The notes beneath the pieces were generated by a model. It saw nothing but the letters and a program-made list of their open reading frames with translations, was not told the origin of the DNA and did not search any database. The position numbers and the translations under genes were made by a program. Below, piece after piece: positions 19,509 to 27,771 of a stretch of 64,000 nucleotides of DNA. Source of the stretch: Planctomycetota bacterium (GTDB taxonomy: Bacteria > Planctomycetota > Planctomycetia > Pirellulales > Pirellulaceae); NCBI GenBank assembly GCA_026692885.1, contig JAPLNJ010000592.1, positions 25,900-89,899 of the forward strand, written 5' to 3'. Numbering within the stretch: the first letter of the stretch is position 1; every line of letters starts with the position of its first letter.

Positions 19509-21221
19509 CTATCCCACGGACAGCGGCATGCCAAACTCCACGCGTGTCCCGCCGCCGGGATGGCTCGTCACGTGGAATTGTCCGCCGATCTCGCGCATCC
19601 GCCGTTGCATGTTCTCCAGTCCTTCGTGCGTCCCCTCGCTGCCGGTGGCTTCCGGCACGAAGCCGCAACCGTTGTCCTCGACCGTGATCCGCATCAGGGA
19701 AGGATCCACCCGGACTTCCAGCCGGACCAGGTCTGCCTGGGCGTGCTTTACCGCATTGTTCAACGCCTCGCGGACCGCCAAAAACAAGAAATGCCGCTGG
19801 ACGCCGGTTAGCGTCCCCGTGGGCAATTGCCCGGGAATATCAAATCGGACCCGCAGGCCGGCCGCTTCCAGGAACTGCTCCGAGGATTGGGCCAGGTAAT
19901 TGACGAACCGCTCGATCGTGTCGTTGGCCGGATTCACGGCCCAGACGATCTCGTCAACATTGCGGACCAAGGACACGGCCGACTGACAGACGCTTTCCAT
20001 CCGCCGTTGCGTGTCGGGCAGGTTCGCCTCGGCGAGGTCCCGTCGCACCCAGTCGCTCTGCATGGCGATCTCCGTCAGCCCCGCGCCGATCTCGTCGTGC
20101 AGGTCCCGCGCGATCCGCGCCCGTTCCTTGTCGAGCGCCTGCTCGTGCTCGATCTCCGCAATGCGGCGCTGCATGCGGCGCTGAACCGCCGCCCGCCCGA
20201 TCCAGGCCGCAACGCCAAGCACGAGGGCCGAGGCCACCAACCAGAACTCGACGCGGTAGTAGAGCGGCACCCGGACTTCGACCGGCAGCGACACCTCCTC
20301 TCCCGTGGGTTCGCCGTTGGCCTTGACCGCCGCGACCCGGAACCAGTAGCTGCCCGGCTTCAACGGGCCGTAATCGGCTTGTCCGGGACCGCTGCCGCCG
20401 ATGCTGTGCGCCGTCTGCCACTCGACCGTCAACCGATCACCGGGACGGACCGGAACCGATTGCGCGGGGACCGTCGACCAGTTGCCGTAGTGCTGCGGGT
20501 CGTCATCGACGAGCACCAGGATGGGGTGCGGTTGGGGCGTCGGCCGCGTCCGCAACTGGGCCAACTCCGCCCGCGAACCCTCGCGCATCCACTGGGCCGG
20601 CGAACCCAACGGATGTGCCAAGTCGGTTCCCTTGGTTACGCTCAGGTCGAACGCCTGGGTGCGTTCGCTCCCTGGCTTATCGACCCGCACGCGGACCGCA
20701 TCGATGCCGACCACTCCGACCGCTGATTCTTGACCGTGGGACAGGCACGCGATCCGGGCGATCGCCGATCGCTCGGGCGCCGTGGCTTGTTCCCGCCGGG
20801 ACACGAAATCGGAACTCTCGGCGGTACCCCGCCAGCCCGGCGTCTCGCCTTCCAAATAGAACTCGTTGCTACCGACAATCGCGCGATCGCGGTCGCAGAA
20901 ATGGACCATCACCCGCATCTGCACCGGGAGATCGTGCCAAGTGGCGTCGGAGCCTTCCAGTTTGTAACGCAGGCGTATCGCGGCACCGCCTGCGGGGGCA
21001 TCGCGGTGGAACTGAAACCGGACGGACCGAGCTGTCGAGGGAATTCGCAGCGGGTTTCGGTCGCGGCCCGCGGCCGGCGGCTCGCCCGGCAGGACGCGGA
21101 CTTGACCGTCGACCTCGACGTTCTTGATGGTCACCTCGGCCCCAACGGGCGGAACTGGCAGGAACAACGTGCAGACCCACAGGCTCAAGACCAGCCGCTC
21201 TGCACCGCGATTCGCCAGCAT
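19509..21221 (-). CDS. Sensor histidine kinase, DesK/NarX (HisKA_3) type
   Basis: 570 residues. An N-terminal hydrophobic signal or first helix (9-28) is followed by a large outer region of beta-sandwich character (30-320), with RLRYKLEGSDATWHDLP and a Y_Y_Y-like SYWFRVAAVKANGEPTG. One membrane helix is at about 325-341. The HisKA_3 dimerisation domain has RIARDLHDEIGAGL (phosphorylated H375). The ATPase domain has the N box around N488, DNGCGF (516-521) and THEGLENMQRRM. It autophosphorylates and passes phosphate to the NarL-type regulator at 18704-19351. The outer part resembles sugar-sensing kinases of polysaccharide loci, suggesting a carbohydrate signal. The reverse-strand AAGG lies 5 bases before the ATG. 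Confidence 0.93.
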   Translation of the reverse strand: MLANRGAERLVLSLWVCTLFLPVPPVGAEVTIKNVEVDGQVRVLPGEPPAAGRDRNPLRIPSTARSVRFQFHRDAPAGGAAIRLRYKLEGSDATWHDLPVQMRVMVHFCDRDRAIVGSNEFYLEGETPGWRGTAESSDFVSRREQATAPERSAIARIACLSHGQESAVGVVGIDAVRVRVDKPGSERTQAFDLSVTKGTDLAHPLGSPAQWMREGSRAELAQLRTRPTPQPHPILVLVDDDPQHYGNWSTVPAQSVPVRPGDRLTVEWQTAHSIGGSGPGQADYGPLKPGSYWFRVAAVKANGEPTGEEVSLPVEVRVPLYYRVEFWLVASALVLGVAAWIGRAAVQRRMQRRIAEIEHEQALDKERARIARDLHDEIGAGLTEIAMQSDWVRRDLAEANLPDTQRRMESVCQSAVSLVRNVDEIVWAVNPANDTIERFVNYLAQSSEQFLEAAGLRVRFDIPGQLPTGTLTGVQRHFLFLAVREALNNAVKHAQADLVRLEVRVDPSLMRITVEDNGCGFVPEATGSEGTHEGLENMQRRMREIGGQFHVTSHPGGGTRVEFGMPLSVG

Positions 21222-21455
21222 ATCGACCTTCGAAGTTGGAACGGGATCGAGCTTCCAAGAGCTTCTCGGTCGTCCATTCTAGCACGAAGGGGCTTTCGCG
21301 AGATTGTCGTAATTTTTATGACAAGACAGCCCGAACGGCCATCGGCTACGATGCGAGGAAGCGGCGTAAGCTTCCAGCTTGCGATGCCACTCTCTGCCGC
21401 AAGCTGAAAGCTTACGCCACGAGGATCCTCAACCGGTACACAAAGGACAACCCGC
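21222..21455. other. Divergent intergenic region with repeat element
   Basis: 234 bases between the kinase gene and the forward SGNH gene. It holds the 56-base inverted-repeat element described separately and must contain promoters for both directions. No clear -35/-10 pair was recognised; an AT-rich patch (TCGTAATTTTTATGAC, about 21306-21321) is the likeliest promoter position. Confidence 0.4.
21363..21418. repeat. Inverted-repeat element (GCGTAAGCTTCCAGCTTGC type), copy 1
   Basis: Arms of 21 bases at 21363-21383 and 21398-21418 pair at 20 of 21 positions around a 14-base loop. The same core (GCGTAAGCTTCCAGCTTGC) occurs at 62155-62173 inside a gene, also followed by its inverted partner, so this is a true dispersed repeat. 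It has no coding role here; it sits 37 bases before the start codon of the SGNH gene and could form a 5'-leader stem. Confidence 0.8.
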
Positions 21456-23321
21456 ATGCGCAACGCCCTGACTCTGCTCCTCATCGCAACGTTTCAAGTC
21501 GCCGCCTGCTCCGCGCCGACGGCCCGTGCGCTGGAGTATCCCTACGCCCCGTACAACGCAGGCAAGATGGACCCGCAGAAATCGGGCTGGCCGCTGACGG
21601 AAGAGGAACGGGCCTACGTCTTGAAGCCGGAATACGAACGCCGACCGGGCCGAGAAGCCAACCAGCACAAGCCCGCGCTGTGGCCGGTTACGCCGGCCGC
21701 CGGGTTCTGGGGAGGGACCAGTTGGCTGGATATGCACGCGAAGCTGGTGAAGGACGTGGAGGCCAGTAAGGGGCCGATTGATGTCCTGCTCGTTGGCGAC
21801 AGCATCACGATGCAGTGGGGCGCGGCATGGACGGAGCATTTTCCGAAGTTGAAGACCGTAAACATCGGTATCGGTGGCGACAAGACGCAGAACGTGCTCT
21901 GGCGGCTCGACCACGGCGGCGTTGCTGGCATTGAACCGCGGCTGATCGTACTGCTGATCGGCAACAACAACATGTTCTTCACGCCCGAAACCGGCGTCGA
22001 GGCCGCCGCGCAGGGCATCCAGATGTGCACGGCCAATCTCCGGGAGAAGTTCCCGAACGCACCGTTGGTGGTGGTGAAGATCTTCCCGGCTCACGCGCCG
22101 GGAGTTCGGTTCTACGAGGACCTCAAGAAGACGAACGCGGCACTTGATCCGTTGCAGCTCGACAGCGATCCAAAAGTGACCGTGCTCGATCTCTGGAACG
22201 ACATGGTCAACGCCGACGGCACGTTGCGGAAGGAGTTGTTTACACCGGACAACATCCATCTAACTCAGGACGGTGGCTATGGACTTTACGCCAGCAAGTT
22301 GAAGCCCGTCATCGAGGCGTTGCTGGCTGGCAAACCGGTTCCGGTTGCGCTCGCGATACCGAAAGTCAACGCCGCCGTTGCGCCCACGAAAACGCCGGCG
22401 GCAACTGTCGCGAAAGAAACCGGGCACGCGCTGCCCGCCGCGGACATCGCGATCAACTCGAAGCCCGTGCTGACGTATCCGTACTCGCCGTACAACGAGG
22501 GCAAGCTGGACCCGCAACTCACCGGTTGGCCGTTGACTGATGCGGAAACGGCGTGGGTGGCCAAGGACGAATACTACCGCAAGCCGGGCCACGAGGTGCA
22601 GAAGCATCTTCCCGAAATGTGGTTTGTCACGCCGACGGCGGCGCATTGGGGCACGGAAGAAAAGGCGAAAAATGCCTGGATCGCTCATCACGCCACGCTC
22701 ATCGAGAAGGTGAAAGCCAGCAGGGGCGGCGTCGACATCGCCCTGCTCGGCGACAGCATTACGCAAGGCTGGGGCGGCGGCTGGGATGGCGGGCCGTTCA
22801 ACGCCGCCTGGCAAAAGCACTTCGGGGACAAGCAGACCGTTAACCTCGGCATCGGCGGCGACCGCATGGAGAACATCCTCTGGCGGCTCGACCATGCCGC
22901 GCTCGATGGCGTTTCCCCCAAGGCGATCGTGCTGATGATCGGTGTGAACAACGCGCCGCTGGTCTTCGCCAACGGGGCGCCTGCTGTCACCGCCGCGCAG
23001 GGCATCAAACTGTGCATCGAGAACCTGCGGATGCGCTGCCCCCAGTCGCAGATCGTGCTGGTTAAAATTCTGCCGGCGTTCGATCCGAGCAAGGAAGTCG
23101 GCGCGAAGGTCCGCGAAATCAACGCCGCCCTCGACGGTCTGAAGCTCGACGTGGACCCGCACGTCCACATCCTCGACCTCTGGAGCGAGTTCACCAACGC
23201 CGACGGCACCCTAAAAACCGCCCTTTACTCCGACGGCCATCTGCACTTGGGCGCCGCTGGCTACGAAGTCTTCGCCAGCCGGCTGAAGCCTGTGGTGCAG
23301 GAACTCCTGGTGAGGCCATGA
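21456..23321 (+). CDS. Tandem-duplicated SGNH/GDSL hydrolase, secreted
   Basis: 621 residues; AAAGGA lies 8 bases upstream; signal peptide ends near residue 25. The protein is an internal duplication: copy 1 (about 26-290) and copy 2 (about 339-621). Each copy starts with a conserved lead (YPYAPYNAGKMDPQ / YPYSPYNEGKLDPQ), followed by an SGNH domain with LLVGDSIT (S116) / LLGDSIT (S434), GIGGD and an IGxNN block. The closing DxxH is clear in copy 1 (DNIH); copy 2 has DGHLHL. The closest known fold is the platelet-activating-factor acetylhydrolase beta/gamma-type esterase family. It probably removes acetyl groups from sugars. Its stop overlaps the GH3 start (ATGA), so the two are coupled. Confidence 0.88.
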   Translation: MRNALTLLLIATFQVAACSAPTARALEYPYAPYNAGKMDPQKSGWPLTEEERAYVLKPEYERRPGREANQHKPALWPVTPAAGFWGGTSWLDMHAKLVKDVEASKGPIDVLLVGDSITMQWGAAWTEHFPKLKTVNIGIGGDKTQNVLWRLDHGGVAGIEPRLIVLLIGNNNMFFTPETGVEAAAQGIQMCTANLREKFPNAPLVVVKIFPAHAPGVRFYEDLKKTNAALDPLQLDSDPKVTVLDLWNDMVNADGTLRKELFTPDNIHLTQDGGYGLYASKLKPVIEALLAGKPVPVALAIPKVNAAVAPTKTPAATVAKETGHALPAADIAINSKPVLTYPYSPYNEGKLDPQLTGWPLTDAETAWVAKDEYYRKPGHEVQKHLPEMWFVTPTAAHWGTEEKAKNAWIAHHATLIEKVKASRGGVDIALLGDSITQGWGGGWDGGPFNAAWQKHFGDKQTVNLGIGGDRMENILWRLDHAALDGVSPKAIVLMIGVNNAPLVFANGAPAVTAAQGIKLCIENLRMRCPQSQIVLVKILPAFDPSKEVGAKVREINAALDGLKLDVDPHVHILDLWSEFTNADGTLKTALYSDGHLHLGAAGYEVFASRLKPVVQELLVRP

Positions 23322-26218
23322 AACGCACGCTCTTACTCGCACTCGTCACTTTCCTGGTGCCAATGCCGGCTGCCGCATCCGCGTCCGAATGGGTCCGGAT
23401 CGACGATTTCCAAGCCAACCAGCCCGACGTGTTACCTCCGTCGGGAAATGGTTGGACCGTCGCGGATAAAGCGGTTTCGCAAGCCGTCGTGGCCGCCGAC
23501 CGACTCGCGCCAGGCAACCAGGCCGTCAAGCTCCAGCGGCTCCTCAACGTCAAGTCCGATCAAGACGATACGCTGTTTCACAGCGGCGCGGTCAACATTC
23601 CGCCCGGCGGCAAAGGCACGGTATTCCTGCGGTTCCTCATCGAGAGCGGACTCGATACGACGCTCGGTTCCACCACGGGCGAGAAGCCGGTACAGAACAT
23701 CAGCTTGAAAATCGGACTGACGGAAGCCGCGCTGAACGCCGGCAACTGCCGGGCCGGCATCTGGATCAACGGCCGGGACGCCATGGCTTACGGATTGCCC
23801 AGCGGGCCGAGCAAGGATTCCGTTCCCGTGCGGCGCAACCGCTGGTACCGGCTTTGGCTCGTGGTGGACAACGCGGAAGGCGCGACCGATCGCTCCGCGG
23901 CTTATCTCCAAGAGGAAGGCGTCGCCGGGAAACCGACGCCGATCCCGGGACTGATTCTTGTGCCGGCGAAAAGCGCACGCGGCATTCTCGCCACCGTCGG
24001 CGTCGTGAAGGCGCGCGAGTGCGGCTTGACGGACATCTGGCTCGACGATCTGTTCGTGGATAACACCGGCGAAAATCTCAGCGACCCGACCACGAGCACG
24101 GCGGCCATCGGCTGGAAACAGAAACTGGAGAGCGAAGCCAAACAATACCGGCACCTGCTGAAGAAAGCCGCCACGCCGCGCGAGGCCGAACAACAAGCCC
24201 GCCAGTTGCTCGCCGCGATGACGCGCGAGGAGAAGTTTGCCCTCGTCTGCGGTGACGGCGCGATTGGCATCCCCGGTTTCCCACGGTTGGGCATTCCGCC
24301 GGTGGTCTTCAGCGATGCCAGCGCCGGCATCAACAACGGTCCCGCGCCGGTCAAGAACCGCCACCCACAGACCGTGGCGTATCCGTGCCTGCTGTTGCTG
24401 GCCGCGACGTGGGACCCGCAACTGGCCGAGGAATACGCTCGGGCCATCGGCGAGGAATGCCGTTCGGGCGGCACGCACGTGTTGCTGGGGCCGTCGGTGA
24501 ATTTCTATCGCACTGCTGTTTGCGGGCGCAACTGGGAATACCCTGGCGAAGATCCGCATCTGGCCGGTCGCATGACCGCTGCTTACGTGCGCGGTCTGCA
24601 ATCCACCGGCACGGCGGCGACGCTGAAGGTGTTAGTCGGCAATGAAATCGAGTTTCACCGGCGCGGCAGCAATTCGCAGATCGACGAACGCACGCTCCAG
24701 GAAATTTACCTCGAACCGTTCCGCGCCGGCATCGCGGCCGGCGCGTTGGCGGTGATGACCGCTTACAACCAACTCAACGGGGCGTGGTGCGGCCAGGACC
24801 AATACGTGGGCACGACACTCCTGCGCGAGCAACTCGGTTTCCAGTGGATCAGCATGACCGACTGGATCGGCACCTACGACGGCGTGAAAGTCGCCGAGTC
24901 CGGCACCGACCTCGAAATGCCCGGAGGCTGGGCGTTGAAACAGGATCGCGCCAAAGTCATCGGCAGCGCCGCCATCGACCGCATGGTGCTCAACGTCCTC
25001 AAGACCTGCATTTACGCCGGGTTTTACGAGCCGAACTACACGCGGCCCGAACTGCTCGAACGCCGTCCGCAGTGGGAACAAACCGCCCTGAACGTCAACC
25101 GTGCCGGCATCGTGTTGCTCCAGAACAACGGCCTCCTGCCGCTCGCCGCAGCACAGACCGGCAAGACGATTCTGCTGGCTGGCAACAACGCCGCGCGCGA
25201 GGAACTCGCCGGTGGCGGCTCCGGCCACGTCAGAGGCTACAACCTGAAAACGTATTTGCAGGCCGTCACCGAGACTTTCCCCGACGCGAAGGTTGTTCAC
25301 GCCGAGAAACCGACGGACGACCAGATTCGTGCCGCCGACCTGGTGCTGCTGTTCCCCGGTTTTCCGCTGACCGGCAAAGGCCACGAAGGTGAAGGTTCCG
25401 ACCGCGATTCTTCGTTCGCGTTGCCCGACGACGCGATCATCTCACGCTGTGTCGCGCTGAATTCGAGAACGATTGTCTGCGTCACCGCCGGTGGCGGCGT
25501 GCAGATGGATTGGGCCGACAAAGCCGCCGCAATTGTCCACTGCCTCTACGGCGGCCAGACCGGCCCCGCGGCGCTCATGGACATCCTGACCGGCAAAGCA
25601 AATCCCGGAGGCAAGCTCCCGTTCACCATCGAACGCCAGTTCGCAGATTCGCCGAGTTCTGATGTGATCACACCCAAGCCCGACACAGATCGTCCCTATC
25701 CGGCCAGTGAATTTCCCGATTGGGTCAAAGGCGACTTCTACGCCAACGCCGACAAGACGCAGTTCTACCCCTATGACGTCCGCTATCGCGAAGGTGTCTT
25801 CATCGGCCATCGCTGGTATGAGTCGAAGAACCTCCCAGTGCGATTCCCGTTCGGCTTCGGTCTGAGCTACACGACGTTCGGTTATGAGAAGTTGGAGATC
25901 GAGCCGGTAAAGGACCAAACGGTGCGTGTGAGTTTCACGGTCAAGAACACCGGCCCGCGCCCCGGCGCGGAAGTCGCGGAGCTTTACGTCAGTCCGCACC
26001 AAAGCAGTGTCCCGCGTCCGCCGCAAGAGCTGAAAACGTTTCAGAATGTGCACCTCCAATTCGGCGAATCCAAGCGTGTGGAAATTCAACTCGGACCCGA
26101 AGCCTTCCGCTTCTGGCATCCGGCAAAAAAGGCGTGGGCGATCGAGCTGGGCGAATTTGAAATCCGCATCGGAGCATCGTCCGGCGATATCCGGCTACGG
26201 GCAACTGTCACATTGTAG
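23318..26218 (+). CDS. GH3 family beta-glycosidase with N-terminal LamG-like domain, secreted
   Basis: 966 residues; start overlaps the previous stop. Signal peptide 1-23. Residues about 25-255 form a LamG-like beta-sandwich (WVRIDDFQANQPDVLPPS), probably carbohydrate-binding. The GH3 TIM barrel follows (GIPGFPRLGIPPVVFSDAS, GPSVNFYRTAVCGRNWEYPG) with the nucleophile D515 in ISMTDWIGTYDG. The alpha/beta sandwich (AGIVLLQNNGLLPL) and C-terminal fibronectin-like domain (GPRPGAEVAELYVS) complete the family architecture. It hydrolyses beta-linked glucose, xylose or similar from non-reducing ends. N-terminal LamG-type fusion is not the usual GH3 arrangement. Confidence 0.93.
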   Translation: MKRTLLLALVTFLVPMPAAASASEWVRIDDFQANQPDVLPPSGNGWTVADKAVSQAVVAADRLAPGNQAVKLQRLLNVKSDQDDTLFHSGAVNIPPGGKGTVFLRFLIESGLDTTLGSTTGEKPVQNISLKIGLTEAALNAGNCRAGIWINGRDAMAYGLPSGPSKDSVPVRRNRWYRLWLVVDNAEGATDRSAAYLQEEGVAGKPTPIPGLILVPAKSARGILATVGVVKARECGLTDIWLDDLFVDNTGENLSDPTTSTAAIGWKQKLESEAKQYRHLLKKAATPREAEQQARQLLAAMTREEKFALVCGDGAIGIPGFPRLGIPPVVFSDASAGINNGPAPVKNRHPQTVAYPCLLLLAATWDPQLAEEYARAIGEECRSGGTHVLLGPSVNFYRTAVCGRNWEYPGEDPHLAGRMTAAYVRGLQSTGTAATLKVLVGNEIEFHRRGSNSQIDERTLQEIYLEPFRAGIAAGALAVMTAYNQLNGAWCGQDQYVGTTLLREQLGFQWISMTDWIGTYDGVKVAESGTDLEMPGGWALKQDRAKVIGSAAIDRMVLNVLKTCIYAGFYEPNYTRPELLERRPQWEQTALNVNRAGIVLLQNNGLLPLAAAQTGKTILLAGNNAAREELAGGGSGHVRGYNLKTYLQAVTETFPDAKVVHAEKPTDDQIRAADLVLLFPGFPLTGKGHEGEGSDRDSSFALPDDAIISRCVALNSRTIVCVTAGGGVQMDWADKAAAIVHCLYGGQTGPAALMDILTGKANPGGKLPFTIERQFADSPSSDVITPKPDTDRPYPASEFPDWVKGDFYANADKTQFYPYDVRYREGVFIGHRWYESKNLPVRFPFGFGLSYTTFGYEKLEIEPVKDQTVRVSFTVKNTGPRPGAEVAELYVSPHQSSVPRPPQELKTFQNVHLQFGESKRVEIQLGPEAFRFWHPAKKAWAIELGEFEIRIGASSGDIRLRATVTL

Positions 26219-26249
26219 AGCGATACCTGGGCAATTCGGGAGAATATCC

Positions 26250-27725
26250 ATGAACACAAAGAACTGTTTCTTCGTTCTGTTTCTATGGCTAGCTCCCTGG
26301 ACCGGGCTGCACGCGTCCGACACGCCCGCCCAGAAGCCCAATATCGTCTTCCTGATCGCCGACGATCTGGCGACGCGGCTCGGCTACTACGGTGACCAGG
26401 CCGCGATCACGCCAAACCTCGACCGGCTCGCCGCGGAAGGAATCCTGTTCAACCACGCCTACGCCCAGGGTTCGGTGTGCATCCCCAGCCGCACGTCGTT
26501 CATGCTCGGGCTCAACAACCGGCACGCCGGGGCCGATCATTTCAAGCAACATCCGGAGACCATGACGCTGGGCCGATGGTTCCGCGAGCATGGGTACCAG
26601 ACCTTTTCGGTAGGCAAGATCGACCATGACGAGACTTACACGGACCCAAAGGCCTGGGACATCCGCGTGCCGATCAAGGACTGCAAGCGGGCTGCGGCGC
26701 CCCGGCACGCCCTGGAGTCGGCCGACGAGGACCAGGGCCGCAAACGCCGGACCGGGTTGCGGTTCCACGTCGAGGACGACGTTGAGGCGTTGGACGACCA
26801 TGCCCGGACCGAGCGTGCCCTCCAGTTCCTGACGCACCAGCGCGATCCCAAGCGGCCATTCTTCGCCGCCGTCGGCTTCCACTCGCCGCACGATCCGTGG
26901 GAAGCGACCCGGGCCATGCACGATGCGCTGGATCCGTCACGGTTCACGCTCCAGTGGCCTTCGCCAGCCAATGTCAGCCCGCTGCCGCCGCGTGCGCTGT
27001 TCGATGATCCGGGCTTCGACATGAGCCCGGGCCGGCAGCGCGAACTGCAGCGACTTTATTATGCGACCGTGACGCTCCTGGACCACGAGGTCGGTCGGAT
27101 CCTCGACCAATTGCGCTCGCAAGGATTGCTCGAGAACACCGTGATTGTCTTCACCAGCGACCAGGGTTTCCACCTCGGCTGGCGCGGCCAGTGGCACAAG
27201 CACACCCTCAGCGAAGAGGTGCTCCGGGTGCCGCTGATCGTGCGGCTTCCGCAGGGGCCACGCGGAGCGAAGGCGGGCGGCATCGTCGAACTGCTCGACC
27301 TGTTCCCCACGTTCTGCGATCTGGCCGGGCTTCCTGTCCCGGAAAAGCTTGACGGTAAGTCCTTCCAGCCGTTGCTGAAGGATCCGAAGGCCGAAGGCAA
27401 GCCGGGCGCATTTTGCTCGATGCCGCCAGGGTGGGGCAACGGCCGGACGGTTCGCACCCTGCGCTGGCGTCTGACCGAGCGGCTCGACGGCTCGCGGGAG
27501 CTTTACGACCTTCACCACGATCCGCTTGAGTATTACAACGTCCTCAACCAGCCGGAGAACGCGCCGCTTGCCAAGCGGCTCCACGCGATGTTGGAGCAGG
27601 AGTTCGGGCCAATGGCCATGACCGTACCGGCCTGCAGACAATCACCGGAAACCGCCGCGAAGAGCCCAAGTAGAGCCGATAATTTTCGGGCCTTGAAGCC
27701 ACTCGAAGAGAGTGCCGGGCGATAG
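26250..27725 (+). CDS. Type I sulfatase (iduronate-2-sulfatase-like), secreted
   Basis: 491 residues from the ATG at 26250 with GGGAGAA upstream; the signal peptide is NTKNCFFVLFLWLAPWTGLHA. Metal and substrate residues appear in PNIVFLIADDLATRLGYYG. The formylglycine motif is C77-I-P-S-R (VCIPSRTSFMLGLNNRHAG), so C77 should be converted by a formylglycine-generating enzyme, which is not encoded here. Later blocks include GFHSPHDPW and VIVFTSDQGFHLGWRGQWHK. The TSFM sequence after CxPSR and overall length suggest the iduronate/choline-sulfatase-like branch. It removes sulfate esters from the polysaccharide and shows that the target glycan is sulfated. Confidence 0.93.
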   Translation: MNTKNCFFVLFLWLAPWTGLHASDTPAQKPNIVFLIADDLATRLGYYGDQAAITPNLDRLAAEGILFNHAYAQGSVCIPSRTSFMLGLNNRHAGADHFKQHPETMTLGRWFREHGYQTFSVGKIDHDETYTDPKAWDIRVPIKDCKRAAAPRHALESADEDQGRKRRTGLRFHVEDDVEALDDHARTERALQFLTHQRDPKRPFFAAVGFHSPHDPWEATRAMHDALDPSRFTLQWPSPANVSPLPPRALFDDPGFDMSPGRQRELQRLYYATVTLLDHEVGRILDQLRSQGLLENTVIVFTSDQGFHLGWRGQWHKHTLSEEVLRVPLIVRLPQGPRGAKAGGIVELLDLFPTFCDLAGLPVPEKLDGKSFQPLLKDPKAEGKPGAFCSMPPGWGNGRTVRTLRWRLTERLDGSRELYDLHHDPLEYYNVLNQPENAPLAKRLHAMLEQEFGPMAMTVPACRQSPETAAKSPSRADNFRALKPLEESAGR

Positions 27726-27771
27726 ACGCTGCGGTTTGATCCGCACCTGTCCTGCCTACAGGGAAACAACC

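Noticed and set aside
21363..21418. Hairpin as a transcription terminator of the kinase or SGNH gene
   Set aside because: It lies upstream of both divergent genes, where no terminator is expected, and a second copy sits inside a gene.
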